Shown: positions 1 to 8,110 of the stretch, in pieces
Position numbering within the stretch: position 1 is the first letter of the stretch
How the letters are laid out: each line of letters begins with the position of its first letter
Source: Bacteroidota bacterium
GTDB taxonomy: Bacteria; Bacteroidota; Bacteroidia; Bacteroidales; UBA1556
Direction of reading: 5' to 3'
Assembly: GCA_003973505.1 (NCBI GenBank)
Contig: QNXT01000160.1
Location: 1 to 19,446, forward strand
DNA length: 19,446 bases
The notes under the pieces: generated by a model
The model's database searches: none
Seen by the model: the letters and a program-made list of their open reading frames with translations, nothing else
What the model was told of the DNA's origin: nothing
Translations under genes and position numbers: made by a program

Positions 1-867
1 TCATTATTCGACTCATCTGCTTTTTTGATTGTATTAGCATATCGAGCAAAAACTGGTCCAAAATACTCAAAATCACCATTATAATCCATTTGCAATAAAC
101 GATAATAGTTATCGCCATTTATAGGATTTTGATCAATATATTGATAATCGATAAGTTCATTTGAATTACCTGCAGCAGCTATTTCATCAAGACTTATCCA
201 ATTTTCACCATCAGCAGAGCATTGTACCTCAAAATACTGACTATTGGTTTCCGTAGCCGTTTGCCATTGAAGATTTACTGCGTTTGCTTTGGTTTTTGCG
301 GTAAAACTTAGGAGTTCCACGGGTAATGGGTCTCCAGTTGTAGGGATATTACGAACTGGCCCTGGTAACGTTGAAAGGTCACCAGCAGGTTGTCCAGCAG
401 CACCAGAATGGTGATTATAAATTACTGTATCTCCTGCAGTTATCATTGTTGTACTCTTTAATTTTCCTGAAAAAAAGCCGTACTTTGAATGACCATCTAT
501 CTTACCACCATCCTCAATTATTATAGTGGAATTATTAGGTAATTTAAGATTATGAGTAGTTTTTCTCAAAAATCCAGTATACATCTTAAGAGTCCCTCTA
601 ATAATTAATTGAATAGGAAGACCAACATATCTTAAATCAATATTTTGATTTAAGGTCACTGTATTTCCAGCTAAAATAACAATTTGAGTTATTGGACTAT
701 CTGGTGGGGCAACAAATGTTTCTGAACTAGTGCTCGAGCTTGCAGGCCACCAAGTACTAGAGCTTGTCCAATTTACCCGAACTTTGCTACTTCGAAAGAA
801 CCTGTTGAGAGAACGCTGTAGTTTGAATACTAAAAAGCAAAATGATTGCTAGAATAATATTTTTCAT
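1..867 (-). pseudogene. Secreted T9SS-type surface protein, 5' part, frameshifted and cut by the window edge
   Basis: An ATG at 867 opens a clear Sec signal peptide (MKN, hydrophobic core, TTAFSQQ) but this frame stops at a TAG at 787-789 after 26 codons. The +1 frame is then open, without a stop, from there to position 1, so about 260 codons continue in a shifted frame. That body starts with an NWTSSSTWW stretch, has a repetitive beta-rich region (ILAGNTVTLNQNIDL), and from about 330 down to 1 has an LPVELLSF motif followed by a fibronectin-like domain ending in NYYRLLQMDYNGDFEYFGP. In Bacteroidota this domain commonly precedes a C-terminal type IX secretion sorting domain, which would lie beyond the window. 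The body has no suitable start codon near its 5' end, so signal peptide and body look like one gene broken by a single-base indel. It could be a real pseudogene or a sequencing error. The function is unknown beyond probable cell-surface export. Confidence 0.7.
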
Positions 868-899
868 AATATCTTAATTTTATTAATTGCCTTGAATAG

Positions 900-920
900 A
901 GTTAGTTTATAATACTAACT
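900..920. promoter_or_regulatory. Inverted repeat between divergent genes (possible operator)
   Basis: AGTTAGT (900-906) and ACTAACT (914-920) are perfect 7-bp arms around a 7-nt AT loop. A second perfect dyad, TAGTAC (930-935) and GTACTA (942-947), lies 9 nt further on. Both sit in the 222-bp gap between the minus-strand secreted protein gene and the pyrophosphatase gene. They may be regulator sites or a 5' leader structure for the minus-strand gene. No regulator is identifiable. Confidence 0.35.
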
Positions 921-1059
921 GTGATTAATTAGTACGCACAGGTACTATATAAGTATAGCGAAAGTCAACTAAAACCTTAAATATTATTAATTTTATAAAT
1001 ATATAGATTGTTAGATGTTAATTATTATATAATTTAGGTAATTCAATAATGAATTAGTG

Positions 1060-1067
1060 TAAATTTG
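1060..1067 (+). promoter_or_regulatory. Bacteroidota -7 promoter element for ppa
   Basis: TAAATTTG matches the Bacteroidota -7 consensus TAnnTTTG and lies 22 nt before the ATG of the pyrophosphatase gene, giving a short leader. A -33 element is not clear; the nearest candidate is TTTA at 1033-1036, spaced further than usual. Confidence 0.5.
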
Positions 1068-1089
1068 CAGTATCTAAAAAATTAAAATT

Positions 1090-1764
1090 ATGGCAAATAA
1101 TAGATTAATGGATCCCATTGGACGTTTGATGGGATTGCGCTATAAATCACACCCTTGGCATGGTGTAGATATCGGACCAAATGCTCCGGAAGTTATCACT
1201 TGTTTTGTGGAAATGGTACCTACCGATACCGTAAAGTATGAAGTTGATAAAGAATCAGGCTATTTGATTATTGACCGACCTCAAAAATACTCCAATGTGA
1301 TTCCTGCACTTTATGGGTTTATTCCTCAAACATATAGTGATCAATCTGTAGCAGAATACTGTATGGAGAAGTCAGGTAAAGAAGGTATTACAGGTGACCA
1401 CGACCCTGTGGATATTTGTATTCTTACAGAAAAAGAAATCAGTCATGGTGATATATTGGTACGCGCCAAGCCCATTGGTGGTTTCCGTATGATTGATGGT
1501 AATGAGTCGGATGATAAGATTGTGGCAGTGCTTAATAATGATGCTGTATATTCTAATTATGAAGATATTTCGGATGTTCCTGAGTTGGTAATTAACCGAT
1601 TAAAGCACTATTTCTTAACCTATAAAGACCTTCCTGGTAATGATAAGGATGTAGAAATAACGCACATATTTGGAAAAGAAGAAGCTCATGAGATTATTAG
1701 ACGTTCACAAGTAGATTATCATGCGAAGTTTGAACGCTTGGGTGATTTATTGTCAACAGTTTAG
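1090..1764 (+). CDS. ppa: Soluble inorganic pyrophosphatase (family I)
   Basis: Hydrolyses pyrophosphate to two phosphates in the cytoplasm, driving pyrophosphate-releasing reactions such as nucleic acid and sugar-nucleotide synthesis. The 224-residue protein has the family I core: VEMV..TVKYEVDK around residues 40-54, YGFIPQTYS at 75-83, and the metal-binding signature GDHDPVDI at 102-109, with acidic residues D103, D105 and D108. A second acidic group, D136 and D141 followed by K143, has the spacing seen in the E. coli enzyme. The second signature position is His, where the classical pattern has Ser, Gly, Asp or Asn. It is longer than the bacterial form of about 175 residues because of an N-terminal lead-in and a C-terminal helical tail (EEAHEIIRRSQVDYH). 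It stands alone, with its own promoter and a terminator directly behind it. The identification is firm. Confidence 0.95.
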   Translation: MANNRLMDPIGRLMGLRYKSHPWHGVDIGPNAPEVITCFVEMVPTDTVKYEVDKESGYLIIDRPQKYSNVIPALYGFIPQTYSDQSVAEYCMEKSGKEGITGDHDPVDICILTEKEISHGDILVRAKPIGGFRMIDGNESDDKIVAVLNNDAVYSNYEDISDVPELVINRLKHYFLTYKDLPGNDKDVEITHIFGKEEAHEIIRRSQVDYHAKFERLGDLLSTV

Positions 1765-1777
1765 TTAGCAAATTTGA

Positions 1778-1810
1778 AACTCTCCAAAAGTTCAAAACTT
1801 TTGGAGAGTT
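1778..1810. terminator. Bidirectional terminator stem between ppa and the convergent GT4 gene
   Basis: Two perfect complementary 15-nt arms, AACTCTCCAAAAGTT (1778-1792) and AACTTTTGGAGAGTT (1796-1810), enclose a CAA loop. The stem starts 13 nt after the ppa stop and ends 5 nt before the stop of the convergent glycosyltransferase gene. There is no long T run on either side, so termination is inferred from stem strength and position. Confidence 0.75.
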
Positions 1811-1815
1811 CTTAA

Positions 1816-3051
1816 CTAATTGGAATCGGAACTCATTATTTCCAAAAACTGCTCAGCAAGCTTTTGATAAGTATGATGCTGCATTACAAATTGGTGTCCA
1901 TTTTTACCCATCTTTTGTAATTCAGCATCATTTTTTTGCAGTAATTGATCCACGGCATTAGCTACGGCTTTTGCATTTTCAGGCTCAACACTGATACCAC
2001 ATTTCGCTTCTGAAACCATATCGTTACCCGCGTCTATCGACTGAATAATCGGTTTAGAAGACATCATATAATCAATTAATTTGTTAGGACTTATACCAAA
2101 TCGAAATAAGGACTGCCGCTGAAGTCCTATATACAATATATCCATTTCGGAAAGCAATGTTGGAATAACCGTTTTGGGTACCGAACCCATTAGTTTTACA
2201 TTTTGCAACCCATCTTGCTTAATTAACTTCTTTAAGTTTTCTTCCTCAGGACCGATTCCAAAAATCATAAAAAAGGCATCTTTATTCCCAACTAATTTGG
2301 CACTCTCAATTAAAGTATCCAAAGCATTTGCCAAGCCCAAAGTGCCTGCATAGGCAATCAATTTCTTTCCTTGGCTTTTCTTTTCTTGAATCTCTGTATT
2401 GATTTCCTCAGGTATGGCTTCACTACTACCCCACTCTTGCAAACAAATGCCATTGGGAACATAATTCCATTTCTTTAAATCTAAACCATGCGCTTTCATG
2501 TGTTCCTGCGTATGGGGTAACATTGAAATTACTTTATCACAATATTTATAGGCATAGTTTTCCCCTGCCTGCATCAACTTTATAAAGGGATGGGAAGGAC
2601 TCATTCCTCCCAGTTCTATTGGTGATAATGGCCATAAATCATGAACTTCGTAGTAATATTGGGCTTTGGATATTTTTGCAATCTTTAGTGCTGCGTAATT
2701 ATCGGTGGTATAAGTACTTGATGCAATGACTACATTGGGATTATAGGTCTGGGAAATACGCAAGGCATTAAACCATAACTTCATGGTAAAGCGAATCATA
2801 TTCCAAGCACGTTTTTTACCATTGCCATCATATTTGGGTGTTTGTACCCAAACATATCGAATACCATCAATCATTTCTTCCTGAAAATCGTATTGAATAA
2901 TCGGGTTTTTCTTACGAATATGACTCTCTGTACTAGCTATAATGGTTACCTCATGCCCCAATTTTATCCATTGTTGAGCCAAATAATACGGGCGGTATTC
3001 CATGCCCATTTCAGGCGAACCCGCATAATGATTAATCAATAGTATGTTCAT
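1816..3051 (-). CDS. GT4 glycosyltransferase, WbuB/WcaI-like
   Basis: A GT-B fold glycosyltransferase that probably adds a sugar to a lipid-linked or surface polysaccharide precursor at the inner face of the cytoplasmic membrane. The 411-residue protein starts MNILLINHYAGSPEMGMEYR with an N-terminal Rossmann half. It continues with EVHDLWPLSP at 135-144, GYxYCDKVI-like text around 165-175, PNGI at 199-202, YAGTLG at 234-239, and SPNKLIDYMM at 321-330, where GT4 enzymes bind the nucleotide sugar. The SPNK..DYM form is typical of WbuB/WcaI-like enzymes. No transmembrane helix is seen. The ATG at 3051 is preceded by a near-perfect promoter element, implying a very short or absent leader. The upstream neighbour is a putative lipoprotein gene 58 bp away, and no other polysaccharide genes are next to it. 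The sugar donor and acceptor cannot be read from the sequence. Confidence 0.85.
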   Translation of the reverse strand: MNILLINHYAGSPEMGMEYRPYYLAQQWIKLGHEVTIIASTESHIRKKNPIIQYDFQEEMIDGIRYVWVQTPKYDGNGKKRAWNMIRFTMKLWFNALRISQTYNPNVVIASSTYTTDNYAALKIAKISKAQYYYEVHDLWPLSPIELGGMSPSHPFIKLMQAGENYAYKYCDKVISMLPHTQEHMKAHGLDLKKWNYVPNGICLQEWGSSEAIPEEINTEIQEKKSQGKKLIAYAGTLGLANALDTLIESAKLVGNKDAFFMIFGIGPEEENLKKLIKQDGLQNVKLMGSVPKTVIPTLLSEMDILYIGLQRQSLFRFGISPNKLIDYMMSSKPIIQSIDAGNDMVSEAKCGISVEPENAKAVANAVDQLLQKNDAELQKMGKNGHQFVMQHHTYQKLAEQFLEIMSSDSN

Positions 3052-3055
3052 AAGG

Positions 3056-3063
3056 CAAAAGTA
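3056..3063 (-). promoter_or_regulatory. Candidate -7 promoter element for the GT4 gene
   Basis: On the minus strand this reads TACTTTTG, matching TAnnTTTG, and ends only 4 nt before the ATG at 3051. If used, the transcript would be almost leaderless. A perfect 16-bp palindrome lies 8 nt upstream, at 3072-3087. Confidence 0.4.
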
Positions 3064-3071
3064 AAATAATT

Positions 3072-3087
3072 CATAAGAATTCTTATG
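3072..3087. repeat. Perfect 16-bp palindrome upstream of the GT4 gene
   Basis: CATAAGAATTCTTATG is its own reverse complement with no spacer. It lies between the stop of the lipoprotein gene (3110) and the GT4 start (3051), close to where a -33 region would be for the -7 element at 3056-3063. It could be an operator for a dimeric regulator or a small stem in a shared transcript. Confidence 0.45.
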
Positions 3088-3109
3088 TAATGAGCCAAAT
3101 CGTGTTGTT

Positions 3110-3733
3110 TTATTTAATAATTGTAATTTTCCCTAAATCGATTTCCAAAGAATCCAAATCGCTTCCTTCTTGAAAATACCGAAGCTTAAAATTGAATTTA
3201 GTATCAGTCTTAGGTTCCGTATTCAATATTAAAGTCATCTGATCGGGAACATGCGGCGTTTTTGCCAAAAATTCCTGTAAGCTATATTTTGAATAATAAT
3301 CATTAGTATGTTCGTATGTCACCACAATATCAAAATACTCAGCAATATTGCTCCCCTTCGGATGTGTATCATCATAGTCTTTATCCGTTATAATCTGAAT
3401 ATCCGTAATACGATTTTTCATAGAAACCAAAACGGGATCACAAGCATAGGCCGAATTTATTATGCCAAATGACCGAGGTAGCTGACAAGCTGCATACAAT
3501 TGCTTAACAGGTTCTAGTATAATGCCATAAAAACTAAAGAAAATACTATCATTTTCAATAAGGAAATAATAGATTTTTGGATTCGCATTGGCATTGTATT
3601 GGACGCCAGTCACCATAAAATCTAAATCGGCAACTTTATATACTTGCTCATTATCACACTTTCTACATGATTCGGTTGCGATAACCGAAAGTAGCAATAA
3701 AATCACAGATATAATAATTACCTTATTTCGCAT
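3110..3733 (-). CDS. Putative lipoprotein of unknown function
   Basis: A 207-residue protein with a charged N-terminus (MRNK), a hydrophobic core and a cysteine at 23 in the context ATESC. This looks like a lipoprotein cleavage site, although the Glu before Ser is unusual for a lipobox. A second Cys lies at 26, and the body has a Cys pair in AACQLPRS and AYACDP. The rest is predicted beta-rich, with several aromatic strands and a DTHPKGSNIAEYFDIVVTY segment. It loosely resembles DUF5034-type Bacteroidota lipoproteins, but this is only an impression. A good promoter element lies 43 nt upstream. The downstream GT4 gene is 58 bp away and could be co-transcribed. No function is assigned. Confidence 0.7.
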   Translation of the reverse strand: MRNKVIIISVILLLLSVIATESCRKCDNEQVYKVADLDFMVTGVQYNANANPKIYYFLIENDSIFFSFYGIILEPVKQLYAACQLPRSFGIINSAYACDPVLVSMKNRITDIQIITDKDYDDTHPKGSNIAEYFDIVVTYEHTNDYYSKYSLQEFLAKTPHVPDQMTLILNTEPKTDTKFNFKLRYFQEGSDLDSLEIDLGKITIIK

Positions 3734-3775
3734 TTCAAATATTATATAACATCAAGTTCGCTACAAATAAGAATT

Positions 3776-3783
3776 CAAAGTTA
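3776..3783 (-). promoter_or_regulatory. Bacteroidota -7 promoter element for the putative lipoprotein gene
   Basis: On the minus strand this reads TAACTTTG, an exact TAnnTTTG match, identical to the element in front of the glycogen operon at 13991-13998. It lies 43 nt before the ATG at 3733. No good -33 TTTG is seen at the expected spacing; instead a stem-loop occupies 3798-3817. Confidence 0.55.
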
Positions 3784-3797
3784 AAGCATTGTGTTTC

Positions 3798-3817
3798 TTT
3801 ATCTTTCGGAAGATAAA
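3798..3817. terminator. Stem-loop after the glycogen operon (weak terminator or operator)
   Basis: TTTATCTT (3798-3805) and AAGATAAA (3810-3817) pair perfectly around a TCGG loop. It lies 67 nt beyond the stop of the synthase-phosphorylase gene and 14 nt upstream of the -7 element at 3776-3783. There is no T run after the stem on the minus strand, so a terminator role is weak. Its position also allows a role in controlling the lipoprotein promoter. Confidence 0.35.
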
Positions 3818-3883
3818 TTCCGTAAGTAGATAGAGAAAACACAAAGCTTTATCAAAATTCCAAATCAAACACTTAGAATCTAA

Positions 3884-6800
3884 CTATATCCACTTCAAAA
3901 GAGGGAAATCCTGACGATGAGGCAATAATTCGTGTTTAGGGAAAACCCTAAAAGCAAAGTTTACCACACCTGATTTCTTAATTTGAATATCGCATTTATA
4001 AATAGCCACATCATCAACCATTTTATCCAACTGAAGATCAAATACATTGGTAATTTTCTTTACCTCTTCATCTTCTTTATCACCACTAACTATTTCAACT
4101 CCAATATATTTAGGGTCAATTCCATTTAACCGCAAACTAATATGCGCTTCAAATATTTCGCCTAAATTGAGTGGTCGAATGCTTGAATCAGGATATTTCA
4201 CCTCAAGTACTTCAATATTACTCCATTGATTTAATATTTGTTCTTTCCACTGAACAAGTTCACGCGTTTTTTTATAATTATCATTCAATAGTAATTTGCT
4301 TCGTTCAATTTGCGGAGCATAATATTTACGAATGTAATCATCAATCATTCGTTTCATGGTAAAACGAGGTGCAATATCAGCAATGTTTTTCTTTACATAC
4401 TGTATCCATTTTACCGGAAGGTCATTTTCATTATTATCATAAAATAATGGAGCTATATCGTCCTCCATTATTTGATAAAGCATGGAAGCATCTAAAACAT
4501 TTTGAATATCCTGATCTGTATAAGTTCGTTCCTCAGTTAAAGCCCATCCAGCACCTGGAGTATAACCTTCAGCCCACCAACCATCTAGTACACTTAAGTT
4601 TAACACTCCGTTCATAATTGCTTTTTCACCACTTGTTCCCGAAGCTTCCAAAGGACGTGTTGGATTATTCAGCCATACATCTACCCCACTTATCAGCCTT
4701 TTAGCCAAGGAAATATCATAATTTTCAACAAAAATAATTTTACCTACAAATTGAGGCATTTTACTGATTTCCACTATGCGTTTAATCAAATCCTGACCCG
4801 CTTTATCGGCAGGATGAGCCTTGCCTGCAAAGATAAACTGTATGGGACGCTCCTTATTATTGATTAATAAATCCAAACGCTCCAAGTTGTTGAATAATAA
4901 ATGAGCTCTTTTATAGGTAGCAAAACGACGTGCAAAACCAATTGTAAGAACGTCATCGCGCAAATTCCGTAAAGTTTTAAGCATAAGACGTGGTGTCTCT
5001 TGTCTTGCGGTCATTTCATTTTCAAGACGCACTTTTAGATAATCGATAAGTTTTTTACGCTGTCCTTTACGTAAATCCCATATTTTCTCATCATCCACAT
5101 CATAAATCTGATTCCACTTATCTTGTTCTTCCTGATGTTCAAAGAAACCTTTATCGAATGATTGGTAAAGTTTCGCCCATTTTTTGGAAGCCCAAGTTGG
5201 AAGATGCACTCCATTTGTCACATAGTCGATATAAAGCTCATTGGGATAGTAACCAGGAAACATATCAGCAAACATTTCACGACTCACACGCCCATGAATA
5301 CGGCTCACACCATTCATTCCCTGTGAAAGCTTTGCTGCCAATACACTCATAGAAAATTTCTCACCCAAGTCATTCGTATTTACTCTACCTAAACCCATAA
5401 AGTCGTTCCAGCTTAAGTGTAATCTATCTGCATAATGAGGCAAATAGGTACGAATCATATCTTCATCAAATCGGTCGTGACCTGCAGGAACTGGTGTATG
5501 TGTTGTAAATAAGGTTGAAGCACGAACAACTTCTTTTGCTTCGTTAAAGCTCAGGTTCTCATCATTGATAAATTTGCGTAAACGCTCCAAACCAATCATT
5601 GCAGCATGACCTTCATTACAATGGTACATCGATGCATTTTGTTTTATCGCATCAAGCAAACGAATTCCACCTACACCTAAAAGCAATTCCTGTAAGAAAC
5701 GGTTGTTTTGATCGCCACCATAAAGCTGATGCGTAATTTTACGATCTGCAGGATTATTGCTCTCAATATCTGTATCTAAAAGATAAAGTTTTACTCTACC
5801 CACATGAATTACCCAAGCTCTTGCGTATAAAACACGACCTGGCAATGAAATGTTGATACTCACCCACTCTCCATTCTCGTCACGTACCGGAACTAAAGGT
5901 AAATGTGAAAATTTCTGAGGACTAAAAGTAGCCAACTGATCACCAAATAAGGTTATCTTTTGACGGAAATAGCCATAACGATAAAGCAAGCCTACAGCGG
6001 TTAAATCCATATTATTATCGCTCGCTTCCTTAATATAGTCACCCGCTAAAATTCCCAATCCGCCAGAGAAAATCTTTATCGTGTCATGCAGACCAAACTC
6101 CATACTAAAGTAGGCAATCTTATCATGATTTTCTTTGGGAGTATTCATATAGTTAACAAACTTTGAATGCACATAAGACAGCTTTGCCATAAACTCCTCA
6201 TTGTTCTCAAGCTGTTCCATGTCTTCAATCTCCAAAGCCTCTATCAACGCTACCGGATTATGCTCTACTTCTATCCATAAATCCGGATCAACACTTTTGA
6301 ATAAAGCAGCCGCTTCAAAATTCCAAGTCCACCACAAATTGGATGCTAAATCCATCAAAGGCTGAAGCTTTTCTGAAAGATGTGATTTTATTAGTAGCTT
6401 TTTCCATTTTGGACTTTCTGATTGAATTTGTTGGAATTTGGTTCCTGGCTTATGAAAAAACTCACTATCTAATTTTTCAATTCGTTCATCGGCATTTTCC
6501 AAAGCCAAATTATAGGCTTTATGGTATTGTCCAACAAGGTTTTTCCATAATGCCAAACGAGAGAGTTCGAAAGCATCCTTATTCGCTTTCGCATGTTCTT
6601 TAACTCCCAAGTCAAAATATTTTTTTATACCATTGGCAATCTCAGGATGAATATCATTTTGATCATCTCTTTCAATCACTACCGCCCCATTATTTCCGTC
6701 TTGAACTTTCTCTTTAATCCAGATACCAAAACCGGCCAAAGTGGTGGTAATGGTTGGAATGCTAAAGGCCAAACTTTCCATAGGTGTATATCCCCAAGGC

Positions 6801-8098
6801 TCATAATATGATGGGAATACAGACAAATCAAATCCGATAAGTAAATCATAATACTCCAAATTAAACACGCCATCTCTTCCATCCAAATACACAGGAGCAA
6901 AAATCACTTTTACCTTATCCTCTTTTGCATTATTTAGCTGCAACTCTTTGATCAGATTCATGCTCGGATCATATTGCTCATCGAATAAATAATGTGTTAA
7001 ATGCTGTGGTGCTTCATTATTCTCATTTCCATTCAAACGATCCATTAATACGTTATTTGGATTTGAATGATGCGCCGGAACAGCAATTACTGCAACGATA
7101 TCACGACTATCGTCACTCGCCTCATCATTCAATTTTTTGAGTGCTTTTATAAACACATCAATTCCCTTATTCTTAAATTCGTAACGACCGCTGTTAATTA
7201 CAAAATAGGGATTGTTTAACTTATATCCCAATGCTGCTTCTACAACATCATTTAACTTTGCTCGGGCTATATCTCGTTTCTTTCCATATTCATCGCCCTT
7301 TGGCACAAAAGAATCTTCAAAACCATTGGGCGTTACAATATCAGGTTCTTTTTGCAAAAGGTATTTACACTCATTGGCAGTGATATCACTCACTGTGGTA
7401 AAAGAATCAGCCTCACGAGCTGATATCGATTCCAATGAATATTTCGCAATAATATTAAAACGTTTAGCTAAAGCTTGTGGATGATAAGTATCCAAATTTC
7501 CATATAAAGGCAATTTATTTCCTGCAATAGTGCGTCCCAAAATAGTGGCATGCGTAGTAAAGGTAGTTGCAATATGTGGTGCTTTATCTTTTAGGTAAAG
7601 AATACCTGAACCCGTCATCCACTCATGAAACTGAGCAACCACTTTATCTGTTGTACTCAAGAAAAAGTCGTGATAGGATTTGATGATTTCAGCAGCGGCA
7701 TAACCAAACATTGTTGGCTCAATATAATCCCATTCACCTTGTAAGGAATCCAAACCATATTTTTCCCATAAATCCTTAAATATTCCATCTTTACGCGAAA
7801 AATAAGGCGTAAAATCAACAAGGATAGCTATGGGATTTCCTGCTATATTCCAACGTCCGATTCTGAATTTCAAGCCCTCGGAAGATGCCTGAGAATGCCA
7901 ATTTGAAAGCAAACTTTCATCTTCTATAAAAACTTGATTATCTCCCTCTTCTTTCAATAAATCAGGTCCTATAAGAATCAAATTATCACCTTCTTTATTA
8001 ATTAAACTTTTCGCTTTAGTGGCAATCACTGTATTGATTCCACCTACTTTATTGCAAACTTCCCAGCTTACTTCAAATATTATATCTGTTTTATTCAT
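3884..8098 (-). CDS. Fused GT3 glycogen synthase - GT35 alpha-glucan phosphorylase
   Basis: One 1404-residue chain carries a glucan-building and a glucan-degrading enzyme. Residues 1 to about 555 are a GT3 glycogen synthase: FEVSWEVCNKVGGI at 8-21, HEWMTG at 158-163, THATILGRTIAGN at 182-194, TPNGF at 256-260, GRYEFKNKG at 304-312, and YEPWGYTPMES at 432-442 with the EX7E pair E433/E441. Residues about 570-680 look like the DUF3417 lead-in of alpha-glucan phosphorylases. Residues about 680-1290 are the GT35 phosphorylase, with CNEGHAAM at 827-834, HTPVPAGHDRF at 867-877, GFARRFATYKR at 1054-1064, and EASGTSGEK at 1151-1159, in which K1159 should carry pyridoxal phosphate. A beta-type tail follows to 1404. 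The synthase half would use a nucleotide sugar; UDP- or ADP-glucose cannot be told. The phosphorylase half releases glucose-1-phosphate. This gene is last in the operon, 12 bp after the DUF4421-like gene. Both active sites look intact, and similar fusions are known in Bacteroidota. Confidence 0.93.
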   Translation of the reverse strand: MNKTDIIFEVSWEVCNKVGGINTVIATKAKSLINKEGDNLILIGPDLLKEEGDNQVFIEDESLLSNWHSQASSEGLKFRIGRWNIAGNPIAILVDFTPYFSRKDGIFKDLWEKYGLDSLQGEWDYIEPTMFGYAAAEIIKSYHDFFLSTTDKVVAQFHEWMTGSGILYLKDKAPHIATTFTTHATILGRTIAGNKLPLYGNLDTYHPQALAKRFNIIAKYSLESISAREADSFTTVSDITANECKYLLQKEPDIVTPNGFEDSFVPKGDEYGKKRDIARAKLNDVVEAALGYKLNNPYFVINSGRYEFKNKGIDVFIKALKKLNDEASDDSRDIVAVIAVPAHHSNPNNVLMDRLNGNENNEAPQHLTHYLFDEQYDPSMNLIKELQLNNAKEDKVKVIFAPVYLDGRDGVFNLEYYDLLIGFDLSVFPSYYEPWGYTPMESLAFSIPTITTTLAGFGIWIKEKVQDGNNGAVVIERDDQNDIHPEIANGIKKYFDLGVKEHAKANKDAFELSRLALWKNLVGQYHKAYNLALENADERIEKLDSEFFHKPGTKFQQIQSESPKWKKLLIKSHLSEKLQPLMDLASNLWWTWNFEAAALFKSVDPDLWIEVEHNPVALIEALEIEDMEQLENNEEFMAKLSYVHSKFVNYMNTPKENHDKIAYFSMEFGLHDTIKIFSGGLGILAGDYIKEASDNNMDLTAVGLLYRYGYFRQKITLFGDQLATFSPQKFSHLPLVPVRDENGEWVSINISLPGRVLYARAWVIHVGRVKLYLLDTDIESNNPADRKITHQLYGGDQNNRFLQELLLGVGGIRLLDAIKQNASMYHCNEGHAAMIGLERLRKFINDENLSFNEAKEVVRASTLFTTHTPVPAGHDRFDEDMIRTYLPHYADRLHLSWNDFMGLGRVNTNDLGEKFSMSVLAAKLSQGMNGVSRIHGRVSREMFADMFPGYYPNELYIDYVTNGVHLPTWASKKWAKLYQSFDKGFFEHQEEQDKWNQIYDVDDEKIWDLRKGQRKKLIDYLKVRLENEMTARQETPRLMLKTLRNLRDDVLTIGFARRFATYKRAHLLFNNLERLDLLINNKERPIQFIFAGKAHPADKAGQDLIKRIVEISKMPQFVGKIIFVENYDISLAKRLISGVDVWLNNPTRPLEASGTSGEKAIMNGVLNLSVLDGWWAEGYTPGAGWALTEERTYTDQDIQNVLDASMLYQIMEDDIAPLFYDNNENDLPVKWIQYVKKNIADIAPRFTMKRMIDDYIRKYYAPQIERSKLLLNDNYKKTRELVQWKEQILNQWSNIEVLEVKYPDSSIRPLNLGEIFEAHISLRLNGIDPKYIGVEIVSGDKEDEEVKKITNVFDLQLDKMVDDVAIYKCDIQIKKSGVVNFAFRVFPKHELLPHRQDFPLLKWI

Positions 8099-8110
8099 TT
8101 ATTATCAATT

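Noticed and set aside
780..820. Programmed ribosomal frameshift in the surface protein gene
   Set aside because: No recognisable slippery heptamer or RF2-like stop context is seen, and the shift falls just after the signal peptide; a mutation or sequence error is simpler.
3884..8098. Synthase-phosphorylase fusion as an assembly artefact
   Set aside because: The frame is continuous, both halves are complete, the join runs through a normal linker and DUF3417-like region, and similar fusions are known in Bacteroidota.
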